This document shows positions 9,223-18,388 of a stretch of DNA of 64,000 nucleotides, piece by piece; position 1 is the stretch's first letter; every line of letters begins with the position of its first letter. Source of the DNA: Siminovitchia fordii DSM 16014 = CIP 108821. GTDB taxonomy: Bacteria > Bacillota > Bacilli > Bacillales > Bacillaceae_C. A model generated the notes under the pieces. The model made no database searches, was not told the origin of the DNA, and saw nothing but the letters and a program-made list of their open reading frames with translations. Where the stretch lies: the NCBI RefSeq assembly GCF_000374565.1, contig NZ_KB894693.1, positions 88,281 through 152,280 of the forward strand, written 5' to 3'. The position numbers and the translations under genes are program-made.

Positions 9223-10812
9223 ATGAGTTCAGTAGGCATCAAAAGCGAATTAGTGCAATTATTGAATGGACAGAACGTTCATACGCAGTTATCAGTACCA
9301 CAACTTGTCGAGAAAGTCCTGAGCCGTGAAGAAGGGGTTCTGACAACTTCTGGTGCTGTTCGTGCCGAAACTGGGAAATATACAGGCCGCTCTCCTGAAG
9401 ACAAATTCATCGTTGATGAACCGTCTGTCACAGACAAGATCGATTGGGGTTCTGTGAACCAGCCGATTTCATCTGAGGTATTTGAAAAATTATATTCAAA
9501 AGTTGTTTCCTACCTACAGGAACAGGAAGAAATTTTTGTATTTAAAGGATTTGCAGGTGCAGATGAAAAATACCGCCTGCCCATTCAGGTAATCAACGAA
9601 TATGCCTGGCATAACCTGTTTGCCCACCAACTGTTCATCCGCCCGAATGGAGAGGAATTGGCAGAACATGACGCAAAATTCACTGTCATTTCTGCACCGG
9701 GCTTCAAAGCAGATCCAAAAGTTGACGGTACAAAATCCGAAACTTTCATTATCGTCTCATTTGAACGCCGCATCGTGTTGATCGGCGGTACAGAGTATGC
9801 AGGCGAAATGAAAAAATCCATTTTCTCCGTTATGAACTATGAACTTCCGGAAGCTGATATTCTATCCATGCATTGCTCCGCAAACGTAGGCGCTGAAGGC
9901 GACGTTGCCCTCTTCTTCGGATTATCCGGAACAGGTAAAACAACACTTTCAGCTGACCCGAACCGCAGATTGATCGGTGATGATGAGCACGGCTGGTCTC
10001 CAAACGGCGTATTTAATGTCGAAGGCGGATGCTATGCAAAAACATCAGGACTATCATACGAAAAAGAACCGCAAATTTATAATGCCATTACTTTTGGTTC
10101 TGTTTTGGAAAATGTCATGGTTGATCCAGAATCACGCAAGCCTCTTTATGATGATACATCATTGACAGAAAACACAAGGGCTGCGTATCCAATCCAAGCT
10201 ATCGACAATATCGTGGAACCAAGTATTGCGGGACATCCATCTGTCATTGTATTCTTGACAGCCGACGCATTTGGAGTGTTGCCTCCAATCAGCAAATTGA
10301 CAAAAGAGCAGGCAATGTACCACTTCCTAAGCGGTTTCACATCCAAGCTTGCCGGAACAGAGCGTGGAGTTACTTCACCAGAAGCAACATTCTCCACATG
10401 CTTCGGTGCACCATTCCTGCCTCTTCCTGCAGCACGTTATGCAGAAATGCTCGGTAAGAAAATCGATGAGCATGGCGTTCAAGTCTTCCTTGTAAACACT
10501 GGCTGGACCGGCGGCTCATACGGCGTAGGTAAGAGAATGAATCTTGCTTATACTCGTTCTATGGTTCAGGCTGCTTTAAACGGTGAGCTTGATAACGTTG
10601 AAACAACGAAAGACGACGTGTTCGGGCTTTCGATCCCGCTTCACGTTCCAGGTGTACCTGACGAAGTATTGCAGCCAATCAAGACTTGGGACGACGAAGA
10701 TGCCTACAAAACCAAAGCAAAAGAACTTGCAGAGAAGTTCAAAAATAACTTCAAGAAATTTGATCATGTCGATAAATCCATCTCTGAATTGGGTGGACCG
10801 ACTGTAAAATAA
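9223..10812 (+). CDS. pckA: Phosphoenolpyruvate carboxykinase (ATP)
   Basis: A 529-residue ATP-type PEPCK with the P-loop [11 protein letters not shown] and nearby GDDEHGW metal/ATP residues, plus the [11 protein letters not shown]-terminal motif. It converts oxaloacetate and ATP to phosphoenolpyruvate in gluconeogenesis. The start has AAAGGAAGGG upstream. A TATACT -10-like hexamer lies about 55 bp before the start; in Bacillus this gene is repressed by CcpN on glycolytic substrates, but no CcpN box is claimed here. It is the last gene of the conserved left block. Confidence 0.97.
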   Translation: MSSVGIKSELVQLLNGQNVHTQLSVPQLVEKVLSREEGVLTTSGAVRAETGKYTGRSPEDKFIVDEPSVTDKIDWGSVNQPISSEVFEKLYSKVVSYLQEQEEIFVFKGFAGADEKYRLPIQVINEYAWHNLFAHQLFIRPNGEELAEHDAKFTVISAPGFKADPKVDGTKSETFIIVSFERRIVLIGGTEYAGEMKKSIFSVMNYELPEADILSMHCSANVGAEGDVALFFGLSGTGKTTLSADPNRRLIGDDEHGWSPNGVFNVEGGCYAKTSGLSYEKEPQIYNAITFGSVLENVMVDPESRKPLYDDTSLTENTRAAYPIQAIDNIVEPSIAGHPSVIVFLTADAFGVLPPISKLTKEQAMYHFLSGFTSKLAGTERGVTSPEATFSTCFGAPFLPLPAARYAEMLGKKIDEHGVQVFLVNTGWTGGSYGVGKRMNLAYTRSMVQAALNGELDNVETTKDDVFGLSIPLHVPGVPDEVLQPIKTWDDEDAYKTKAKELAEKFKNNFKKFDHVDKSISELGGPTVK

Positions 10813-10842
10813 AAAAACCGGGCAATTTGCCCGGTTTTTTTA
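10812..10842 (+). terminator. pckA intrinsic terminator
   Basis: AACCGGGC-AATT-GCCCGGTT followed by a T run, immediately after the pckA stop codon. Confidence 0.93.
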
Positions 10843-10980
10843 TTTTCATTTCTTACTGAAAAAAATAAGTTCACCCATTATTTTGGGTATTCGAATTATG
10901 GAGTGGAAAACATTGCATAACCTGATTTAATTGTGTTGCAAATCAACTGTATTACTACTTGAGCAGCAAGTAATGTTTCA

Positions 10981-11009
10981 TTGACTTTATCTATAGTTAA
11001 AATTATAAT
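10981..11009 (+). promoter_or_regulatory. Sigma-A promoter of the erm leader
   Basis: TTGACT at 10981-10986, a 17-bp spacer and a perfect TATAAT at 11004-11009. It drives a leader of roughly 390 nt before the methylase gene. Confidence 0.85.
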
Positions 11010-11045
11010 ACACCTATATTAACATAAGGAGGGTTGTTAAAAACT

Positions 11046-11084
11046 ATGGGTGTAATTATTACTTTCCGTGCTTTGAACTGTTAA
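11046..11084 (+). CDS. Candidate leader peptide of the erm gene (12 residues)
   Basis: A short frame encoding MGVIITFRALNC follows AAGGAGGG by 12 bases and lies directly downstream of the promoter. Position and size fit the regulatory leader peptides whose macrolide-dependent ribosome stalling controls erm genes. The peptide does not carry the IFVI, IAVV or RLR stalling motifs I know, so the stalling residue cannot be assigned. It could instead act as a simple translation sensor for the downstream terminators. Confidence 0.6.
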   Translation: MGVIITFRALNC

Positions 11085-11181
11085 TTTAATAAGTTCGAAG
11101 GCTCTGTTTTCGCTTACAGAGTAAACGGGATAAGTGTGCCCATTTTTAACAATCTTCATTAAAATATTTTTTGTTAATGAG

Positions 11182-11213
11182 AGGAAAGACTGATTATTCA
11201 ATCTTTCCTTTTA
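11182..11213 (+). terminator. Leader terminator 1 upstream of erm
   Basis: AGGAAAGA and TCTTTCCT form an 8-bp stem around a 12-nt loop, followed by a T-rich stretch. It is weaker than the second terminator at 11333. Confidence 0.6.
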
Positions 11214-11332
11214 TATTGTTATGAGGACTTTCTTTAACTTTTAAGCAAAAAGTCTATTTTGTGCTATTTAGTTTTAATATGCCACAAATTCTTTTTGTCT
11301 TACTGTCAAATAACTGATCCTGTTTACTGCAA

Positions 11333-11362
11333 GCCACAGACGCCTATGTCTGTGGCTTTTTT
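11333..11362 (+). terminator. Leader terminator 2 upstream of erm
   Basis: GCCACAGAC-GCCTAT-GTCTGTGGC followed by TTTTTT, only 46 bp before the methylase start. With no gene between promoter and terminator except the leader peptide, this points to transcription attenuation. Confidence 0.85.
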
Positions 11363-11407
11363 GCGTTCAGGGCCGAAAGGTCAAATTAAGAAAGGGCTGT
11401 TTGAATA

Positions 11408-12265
11408 GTGACAAAAAGAAGGAAAAAGTATCAAAATAGAAAATTTACCTCTGGAAATCCTCCAAATTTTAGCGGGCAACATTTGATGCATAATAAAGCT
11501 TTAGTAAATGATATTGTAAACCTTGCTCACATTTCAGAAAATGATCTTGTATTAGAATTGGGGGCAGGAAAAGGGGCAATTACTAATGTTTTAAGTAATC
11601 GAGCTAGAAAGGTTCTCGCTGTTGAATACGATCAAAAGTTTATAAAGAAATTAAAACAACTTGAAATGAAAAATACAGTGATAATCGAGCAAGATATATT
11701 AAAAATTTCTTTACCTCGAGAGCATTTTGTAGTTGTTTCCAATATTCCCTATGCCATCACAACACCGATTATGAAAATGCTTCTTAATAATCCGTCAAGC
11801 GGGTTTCTAAATGGTGTTATAGTAGTGGAAAAAGGTGCAGCCAAAAGATTCACATCAAATTTTGTGAAAGATCCATACATCATCGCTTGGAAAATGTGGT
11901 TTGATATTCAGTATGTTAAAGGGATTTCAAGAAAGAATTTCTCTCCACCGCCAAGAGTTGATTCAGCAATGATTACAATAAACAGAAAAGCAAAACCGAT
12001 TGTACCTATTAGCGATTATTTAATCTTTTGGGGACTGGCCGAACACGTACTTAAAGACCCACAATTATCTATCGATCTAGCACTAAAAGGTATATTTACA
12101 CCACCTCAAATTAAGCATTTAAAAAGAAATCTTCGAATAAATAATGAGGTTTCAGTTGCAACTTTATCGGAACAGCAATGGGGTCTCATATTTGAAACAA
12201 TGGTGAAACATGTTCCATCATTCAGATGGCCAAAAGTAAAAAAAGCGAAATTAAACCATCTTTGA
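11408..12265 (+). CDS. Erm-type 23S rRNA adenine-N6 methyltransferase
   Basis: A 285-residue Rossmann methyltransferase of the Erm/KsgA superfamily. Visible motifs are the GQHLMHN N-terminal segment, LELGAGKGAIT (SAM binding), VEYDQK (acidic residue), EQDIL and the catalytic NIPYAITTP. A basic N-terminal tail (TKRRKKYQNRK) and length fit Erm proteins that modify A2058 and give macrolide-lincosamide-streptogramin B resistance. The start is GTG at 11408 with AAAGGG upstream. It is most like the Erm(D)/Erm(34) type found in Bacillus, but subgroup assignment is from memory. Regulation is probably by attenuation in the long leader. Confidence 0.88.
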   Translation: MTKRRKKYQNRKFTSGNPPNFSGQHLMHNKALVNDIVNLAHISENDLVLELGAGKGAITNVLSNRARKVLAVEYDQKFIKKLKQLEMKNTVIIEQDILKISLPREHFVVVSNIPYAITTPIMKMLLNNPSSGFLNGVIVVEKGAAKRFTSNFVKDPYIIAWKMWFDIQYVKGISRKNFSPPPRVDSAMITINRKAKPIVPISDYLIFWGLAEHVLKDPQLSIDLALKGIFTPPQIKHLKRNLRINNEVSVATLSEQQWGLIFETMVKHVPSFRWPKVKKAKLNHL

Positions 12266-12517
12266 AGATTTAAACAGCATAAACATTAAAATGGGCTTTG
12301 TATTTACTCTTAAAAACAAGAAAGGCATTTATATAAATAAATATACTTTTTTCCCCTTAAAGTAATGGACATAAAGGAGTTTGACGATGACTATCGTTTA
12401 TTGGTGGAGTCAACTACTCCACCACCCTTCCACTGTCTCTTCTGCTTTCTTTAATAAGGTCAACATATCATCCATCTCTCCAAATAATTTTGAACTCAAT
12501 ACATTCATTACTTTCTC

Positions 12518-12799
12518 TTACAACCGCGTTAACGCAAGGCAAGCAAAAATAACAAATATGACTACAATTGTAGTTCCTACCGTTTTAATACTAACATTTT
12601 CTGCCCTTTTTCGTACCTCACTATGAACAATAAAGAATACTCCCACTAAACAGTAAATAATGGAAACATACTTAAAGGCTGTATTTCCAAAAAACGGTTC
12701 AAGATTATTTTTTTCAGCGTAAAATGCTAATCCGAGTCCTCCAACAATAATTGTCACAGTAAAAAAATATACGATAAAATTCCAAGTACGATCGCTCAT
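12518..12799 (-). CDS. Small membrane protein of unknown function
   Basis: A 93-residue protein with three predicted hydrophobic helices (about residues 6-28, 40-60 and 72-90). I do not recognise a family. The start has TAGGAGTGG seven bases upstream, which supports it as a real gene. It lies alone between the methylase and the UvrA-like gene, on the opposite strand. Confidence 0.6.
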   Translation of the reverse strand: MSDRTWNFIVYFFTVTIIVGGLGLAFYAEKNNLEPFFGNTAFKYVSIIYCLVGVFFIVHSEVRKRAENVSIKTVGTTIVVIFVIFACLALTRL

Positions 12800-13225
12800 A
12801 ATACCACTCCTAAAAGAAGCTAGTTTAATAAGGTCTCTACCAAAAGTACTCTTTCTTCCAGTTAAAATAATTCTACCTTAAATTCCATAGAATACCATCC
12901 CTTCATTTTTTGGGTAATCGAATTATTGTGTAGCTAAATCTCGAAAAAGGCATGCATTGGATTATCGTTTTGAAAAACAACCAAGCAGCTTTTTTGATGT
13001 ACTACTTTATTATCTTTAAAAATTTGATAAGAAGTGAAAATATCAAAAAAAGCATGTACATGAAAGAAATCAATATCAATATTAAAACTCTCCCCACTCC
13101 AAGCAATTAGCCCCCACATGTTTAAACCTAAGAAGTTTAAATTCTTTTCATCCCTGACATAATGTTGTCAGGGTGCTTCTGTATAATGATCCTTATATTA
13201 TGGAAGCTTTACAGGAGTGGTTAAT
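12800..13225. other. Intergenic stretch with a possible gene remnant
   Basis: This 426-bp stretch has no convincing gene. A 61-codon frame on the minus strand (12934-13119) has protein-like composition in its C-terminal half (for example SCLVVFQNDNP) but no ribosome binding site, so it may be a decayed fragment. Near the right end lies the palindrome listed at 13152-13173 and a TATAAT at 13182-13187. Confidence 0.4.
13152..13173. promoter_or_regulatory. Perfect 8-bp inverted repeat upstream of the UvrA-like gene
   Basis: CCCTGACA-TAATGT-TGTCAGGG lies 53 bp before the start codon and just upstream of a TATAAT. It has no T run, so it is more likely an operator than a terminator. The WYL regulator encoded downstream is the obvious candidate ligand. 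Confidence 0.5.
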
Positions 13226-15478
13226 ATGATTGAAAATCAATTTATTAAACTTATTGGCTTAAAGGAAAATAACTTAAAAAATGTAACTATAAATATTCCA
13301 AAAAAGAAAATCACTGTATTTACGGGTGTTTCTGGATCTGGCAAATCATCAATCGTATTTGACACAATAAGTAAGGAAGCCCAACGCCAGTTGAACCAGA
13401 CTTTTACAACTTATATTCAAAACCGATTACCAACATACAGTCAACCAAATGCATTGTCCATTGAGAATCTTTCCCCCGCTGTGGTGATTGATCAAAGACG
13501 CTTAGGAGCAAATATACGTTCAACGCTTGGTACGGTTACAGATATTTACTCATTAATGCGATTACTATTTTCTCGTATTGGAAAGCCCTTTATTGGCGAA
13601 TCTGATGTTTTTTCTTTTAACAATCCAAAAGGAATGTGTCCGAGGTGTCAGGGAATTGGACGGAGAATTGAGCCAAATATAGAGAAGTTATTCGATAAGA
13701 TGAAATCGCTTAATGAAGGAGCGGTTTTGTTTTCCACTTTCGCTGTGGGAACTTGGTATTGGCATAAACATTTAATCTCAGGCATTTTTGATCCAGATAA
13801 AACGTTAAATAATTTTACCGATGAGGAGTGGCAGACGTTATTATATGGAAAGAACAAGAAAATCGTACTGCCTTTGAAAAATGAACCTATCAAGTATTTT
13901 GAAGGAGTTGTCGATCGGTTTAATCGTTTATACTTAAAAAAAGAAATTAACCAAATACCAAGTAATGTGAAGAATTATATAACCTTAAAACATTGTTCAG
14001 AATGTAATGGAACTAGATTAAGTAAAGGAGTATTAAATTGTAAAATCAATGGCTATAACATTGCTCAATTGGCCGCTATGGAAGTAACGGAGTTGATAAA
14101 ATTAATAGAAATGATCAAGGATCCAATCGCAAAACCAATCGTTTCTAATCTTGAGAATCGATTACAATCACTTGTGAACATGGGGCTCGATTATCTCACG
14201 CTGGACCGTGAAACCTCGACTTTGTCCGGGGGTGAATCGCAGCGTGTAAAGATGATACGGCATCTTAATAGCAGCCTAACGGATATGATGTATATTTTTG
14301 ATGAACCGAGTATCGGACTACACCCCCATGACGTGAAACGACTCAATCGGATGCTGCAAAAACTCCGAGACAAAGGAAATACTGTAATAGTGGTTGAACA
14401 TGACAAGGATGTTATTGAAATCGCTGATCATGTTGTGGATGTTGGACCGGGCGCAGGTACAAACGGTGGCAGAATTGTCTATGAAGGACATCTTCTTGGA
14501 CTATACGACGCTGATACACTAACCGGAAGATATATGAGGACTAAACAATCTTTTAAAAAAGAAACCCGTAAATTTAACGGATATCTTTCCATTGTCGACG
14601 CCTCAAAACACAACCTAAAGAACATTGCTGCTCATATTCCTTGTGGTGTTCTCACTGTCATTACTGGCGTAGCTGGTTCGGGGAAAAGTACATTGATTTT
14701 TGATGAGTTTTTAGACCAGCATCCAGATGCCATTGTTATCAACCAAAAGTCAGTGAGTACCTCGATTCGGTCAACCCCGGCGACTTATACAGGTATGATG
14801 GATGCCATTCGAGATTCCTTTGCCTCTGCTAACAAAGTAAGTAAGTCACTTTTTAGTTTTAACTCAGAAGGTGCATGCTCAGAATGCCAAGGAAACGGCT
14901 TTATTAATACGGACCTTGCATTCCTTGAGATTATTAGAACAACTTGTGAAACATGTGATGGGAAACGGTTCAAGGATGAAGTTCTTCAGTATAAGTTAAA
15001 TGGGAAATCTATTTCAGATGTATTAGACATGACAGTATCCGAGGCATTTCAATTTTTTCAGGGGGAAGAATTGGTGTCCACTTTAAAAACATTATCAGAA
15101 GTAGGACTGGACTATATGACATTAGGTCAGCCTTTGAACACATTATCGGGTGGAGAATGTCAAAGAATTAAATTAGCTGGCGAGCTGCACAAATCTGGTA
15201 ACATTTACGTTCTGGACGAGCCAACAACTGGACTGCATATGTCCGATATAAGACATTTAGTAAATATTCTTGACCGTTTAGTTGATAACGGGAGTACCGT
15301 TATTGTAATTGAACACAATCTAGACATGATGAAACAAGCAGACTGGATTATTGATCTTGGACCTAGTGGCGGAAAAAGAGGTGGAGAAATCATGTTCGCA
15401 GGTACACCACATGAATTTATAATAAGGAGTAACTCCCTAACCGCACAATATCTAAGAAACGATATACAGGAGGATTAA
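13226..15478 (+). CDS. UvrA-like ABC ATPase (short, resistance-type)
   Basis: A 750-residue protein with two ABC modules: Walker A GVSGSGKSS and GVAGSGKST, signatures LSGGESQRVKM and LSGGECQRIKL, and UvrA-type zinc motifs (CPRCQGIG, CSECNGTR, CSECQGNG, CETCDGKR). It is about 200 residues shorter than housekeeping UvrA and seems to lack the UvrB-binding insertion, like the short UvrA paralogues such as DrrC linked to drug resistance. The start ATG 13226 has CAGGAG eight bases upstream. It is cotranscribed with the WYL regulator two bases downstream. The role in antibiotic or DNA-drug protection is inferred. Confidence 0.85.
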   Translation: MIENQFIKLIGLKENNLKNVTINIPKKKITVFTGVSGSGKSSIVFDTISKEAQRQLNQTFTTYIQNRLPTYSQPNALSIENLSPAVVIDQRRLGANIRSTLGTVTDIYSLMRLLFSRIGKPFIGESDVFSFNNPKGMCPRCQGIGRRIEPNIEKLFDKMKSLNEGAVLFSTFAVGTWYWHKHLISGIFDPDKTLNNFTDEEWQTLLYGKNKKIVLPLKNEPIKYFEGVVDRFNRLYLKKEINQIPSNVKNYITLKHCSECNGTRLSKGVLNCKINGYNIAQLAAMEVTELIKLIEMIKDPIAKPIVSNLENRLQSLVNMGLDYLTLDRETSTLSGGESQRVKMIRHLNSSLTDMMYIFDEPSIGLHPHDVKRLNRMLQKLRDKGNTVIVVEHDKDVIEIADHVVDVGPGAGTNGGRIVYEGHLLGLYDADTLTGRYMRTKQSFKKETRKFNGYLSIVDASKHNLKNIAAHIPCGVLTVITGVAGSGKSTLIFDEFLDQHPDAIVINQKSVSTSIRSTPATYTGMMDAIRDSFASANKVSKSLFSFNSEGACSECQGNGFINTDLAFLEIIRTTCETCDGKRFKDEVLQYKLNGKSISDVLDMTVSEAFQFFQGEELVSTLKTLSEVGLDYMTLGQPLNTLSGGECQRIKLAGELHKSGNIYVLDEPTTGLHMSDIRHLVNILDRLVDNGSTVIVIEHNLDMMKQADWIIDLGPSGGKRGGEIMFAGTPHEFIIRSNSLTAQYLRNDIQED

Positions 15479-15480
15479 CC

Positions 15481-16404
15481 TTGAAAATCGATCGGTTATT
15501 AGGAATCATTGTGTTATTGATTTATAGGAAAAAAATAAAGGCTGCAGAATTATCGAGGTACTTTGAAGTATCAGAGAGAACGATATATAGAGATATTGAT
15601 TCCCTTAATCGTGCAGGGATTCCCATCGTATCGCTTCCTGGGCAAGAAGGCGGTTATGAATTAATGGATAGATTTAAATTGGATAAAAAATATCTAACTT
15701 TAGATGAATTACTTTCAATACAGTGGGCATTGAAAAGCATTGAAAAAGCTACTGGATTTGAAGATATCAATGAGTTGATTTCAAAAATTAATCAATTAAT
15801 TGACTCAGTACCCATACAAGATAAAAACATCCAATTACAAATCTCACATTCGAATTATAGTACCCAACATATACAAACCATATATAAATCCATTCAAAAT
15901 TGTCGTGTAATAAAGATTCGCTATGTAGACCATAAAGGAAATGAAACAGAGCGAGACATTGAATCGATGGGCATTTTTTTAAAAGATACCCACTGGTATA
16001 CATGGGCTTATTGCTTGTTGCGAAATGAACTCAGAGTATTTAAATTAACAAGGATAATGGAAATAGATAACACAAATCGCTTCTTTACCAGGCGCCCATA
16101 TACGATTGAAGATCTATACGAAAAAGAAGATGAGAAATTGGAAAGCAGCATAAGGCCATTCACGGTTTGCCTCCAATTTAGCCAAGAGATGAGGGCGCAA
16201 GTATTAGATAACTTTCAGGAAAATGAAATAGTTAATAATCCAGATGGGACAATTATCGTTGAAAAAAATTATTACACCATTGATCAAGCTATAACACAAA
16301 TTATAAATTTTAGAAATAAAGTCCGTATTATCTATCCTAAAGAGTTAATTTTAAAGTTTATTAAGTGTTTAGATGACACAATAAAATTATACAAAGATTT
16401 ATGA
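15481..16404 (+). CDS. HTH/WYL-domain transcriptional regulator (YafY type)
   Basis: A 307-residue protein with an N-terminal winged HTH (SRYFEVSERTIYRDIDSLNRAGIP, quoted here only as residues 24 to 48), a WYL domain centred on residues 140-215 and a C-terminal WCX-like region. The start is TTG with AGGAGG seven bases upstream. It is translationally close to the UvrA-like gene, so it probably regulates its own operon, possibly through the 13152 palindrome. The ligand is unknown; some WYL proteins bind nucleotides or single-stranded DNA. Confidence 0.85.
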   Translation: MKIDRLLGIIVLLIYRKKIKAAELSRYFEVSERTIYRDIDSLNRAGIPIVSLPGQEGGYELMDRFKLDKKYLTLDELLSIQWALKSIEKATGFEDINELISKINQLIDSVPIQDKNIQLQISHSNYSTQHIQTIYKSIQNCRVIKIRYVDHKGNETERDIESMGIFLKDTHWYTWAYCLLRNELRVFKLTRIMEIDNTNRFFTRRPYTIEDLYEKEDEKLESSIRPFTVCLQFSQEMRAQVLDNFQENEIVNNPDGTIIVEKNYYTIDQAITQIINFRNKVRIIYPKELILKFIKCLDDTIKLYKDL

Positions 16405-16643
16405 ACAAAATACCGACTTATTTTGAGGCTATGTATAATTGGAGCTTTTATTTTCAGCGTATATTCATAAGCTTTTATGACTATCATTCTTTAATTTATG
16501 TGGCAATGTTTTTCAGTTTATGAGTGTTTTTTCAGTCCTTCAAGAACCTCATATTCTAGCTGGGCAGAATCATTTTTCGTTAAAAAGGATGAATAGAAAG
16601 CCCTCCATTCACCCTTAAAATATATTTTTATACTTCCTGTTTC

Positions 16644-16826
16644 TTATGAATGCTCCTCTAATTCAGATAAATGAACGTTTTGCTCATTAGCAGGATCATC
16701 AAGCGGGTACACTCTTGCTGTTTCGTTGTCTCCATCTACGTGTTGGATATACACCCTCTCTCCGTTCAATGTTACATGAGCCATCACTGGAGAATCAGCA
16801 ATTTCTTGTGCACGCATAGTGTTCAT
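16644..16826 (-). CDS. sspH: Small acid-soluble spore protein, H type
   Basis: A 60-residue protein MNTMRAQEIADSP... with the family features YIQHVD and ARVYPLD and an acidic C-terminus. The start at ATG 16826 has AAAGGTGG upstream; a longer frame exists but is not supported. H-type SASPs are made in the forespore. This is direct evidence that the organism forms spores. Confidence 0.88.
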   Translation of the reverse strand: MNTMRAQEIADSPVMAHVTLNGERVYIQHVDGDNETARVYPLDDPANEQNVHLSELEEHS

Positions 16827-16969
16827 CACATTACCACCTTTTAGTATGATGGTAATAACTTTCGCCAATTGCCAAATAATATACGCTTGGACGATCCTAG
16901 CCTTCTTACATTCGCCAAATAAGATAACCTGCTTAAAGTAATAAGAAAATGATCTTATTGGAGACCGTT

Positions 16970-18268
16970 TTAACGGCTTAAAATCGTCATTGCCGATCTG
17001 AACAATACGTCAACTGCTATAGATAGAACTTCCTCATCATAATCGAACCTTTCATGATGATGCCCGGCCGCTAACGTGGTTCCGATGATCATATATGTTG
17101 CCTGCCCATTTTTGGACTGAACCCTCTCCATGAAAAAAGTAGCATCCTCCGAACCAAATGGGTTTTCACTGAACCTTGTCACCTTTTTAACATATGGAGA
17201 GTGTTCTGCAATTTCAGCTAACACTTCAACCAATTCTGGGCTCGGAGTACCGCTTTTGGCAGACCCTACAATTTCTATATCTACATCCACTTGATACATG
17301 GCAGCAGCACCCTTCATCACGGCTATCGCCTTTTCTTCCATATATTCGTTGATTTCCGAGGTGGCTCCCCGTGTTTCAATTTTTAATAATGCTTGGTTAG
17401 GAATAACATTTCGACCGCTACCAGCCTGTAAAACTCCAACGTTCACCCTAGATGCCCCCGCACTGTGACGCGGTATTCCATATAATCCAAGCACTGCTGA
17501 TGATGCTGCCATCAATGCATTCCTTCCTTTCTCGGGGTTCCCTCCCGCATGAGCAGCCTTTCCTCGGTAAACAACATCAAGTTTTGTTGTGGCCAAAAAT
17601 CCGGTTTGACCTGTTACAACCTCTCCTAAAGCTACCCCTGCTCCAAGATGTGTTGCAATAAAATAGTCCGTATCATCAACAATCCCCGCTTCAACCATTG
17701 ATTTTGCACCTCGTGTACCTTCCTCTGCAGGCTGAAAAATAAGTTTAATTGTTCCAGCCAAGGATTCTTTATTCTCCTGCAATAGAGTGGCCAGTCCCAA
17801 GCCGATCGAAGTATGCCCATCGTGTCCACAGGCATGCATCATCCCATCATTGACGGAGGAAAACCCCTCTCTGAACGGCCGATGTTTTTCAGTAAGATCC
17901 TCTTGTATCTCCAATGCATCCATATCAAATCGATAAGCTATCACAGGCCCCGGCTTATGGGTATGTAAAATGCCTACAACCCCAGTAAATCCATCTGCCA
18001 CCTTTTCAAGCCATTTTTTATTCGCACCGTTTTGAAGAGCCCACTCCTTATGGCTATGCAATATCTTAACATCGGGAACACCCATACGGTATTCTTTTTT
18101 CATTACTTCTTTTCCTGCCGACACTTCATAACCAAGCTTCTCCAAATATGCAGCCACTAATGAGGCGGTACGTATTTCCCTAAACCCAGATTCAGCATAT
18201 CTATGGAAATCTCTTCTCCATGAAATCAGCTGATCGCGTATTCCTTCTACTGACGTTTTTATTCTCAT
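16970..18268 (-). CDS. M20 metallohydrolase, AbgA-like amidase
   Basis: A 432-residue di-zinc M20D-type amidohydrolase with HACGHDGHTS, a QPAEEGTRGA glutamate motif and late GSEDATFF and HHERFDYDE metal-binding segments. It is most like AbgA, the subunit of p-aminobenzoyl-glutamate hydrolase, and related N-acyl amino acid amidases. It is the last gene of a run that starts with the Liv importer, so an imported N-acyl compound is a plausible substrate. An AbgB partner is not seen in the window. The M20 call is firm; the substrate is not. Confidence 0.8.
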   Translation of the reverse strand: MRIKTSVEGIRDQLISWRRDFHRYAESGFREIRTASLVAAYLEKLGYEVSAGKEVMKKEYRMGVPDVKILHSHKEWALQNGANKKWLEKVADGFTGVVGILHTHKPGPVIAYRFDMDALEIQEDLTEKHRPFREGFSSVNDGMMHACGHDGHTSIGLGLATLLQENKESLAGTIKLIFQPAEEGTRGAKSMVEAGIVDDTDYFIATHLGAGVALGEVVTGQTGFLATTKLDVVYRGKAAHAGGNPEKGRNALMAASSAVLGLYGIPRHSAGASRVNVGVLQAGSGRNVIPNQALLKIETRGATSEINEYMEEKAIAVMKGAAAMYQVDVDIEIVGSAKSGTPSPELVEVLAEIAEHSPYVKKVTRFSENPFGSEDATFFMERVQSKNGQATYMIIGTTLAAGHHHERFDYDEEVLSIAVDVLFRSAMTILSR

Positions 18269-18388
18269 CTTCCCATTCCTTTAAATATTTTTTAACATAT
18301 CAATTCAATAAGAAAAAAAGTTATCTTATCCGTCACTTTATCTCTAAATTTTAATTTTCAGAATAATTCTGTACCATTAAGCTCATAA

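Noticed and set aside
12387-12626. Small plus-strand frame with AAAGGAG upstream
   Set aside because: Its second half is antisense to the better supported membrane protein gene and it resembles no family I know.
12934-13119. 61-codon minus-strand frame
   Set aside because: Protein-like composition but no start signal or family; reported only as a possible remnant within the intergenic entry.
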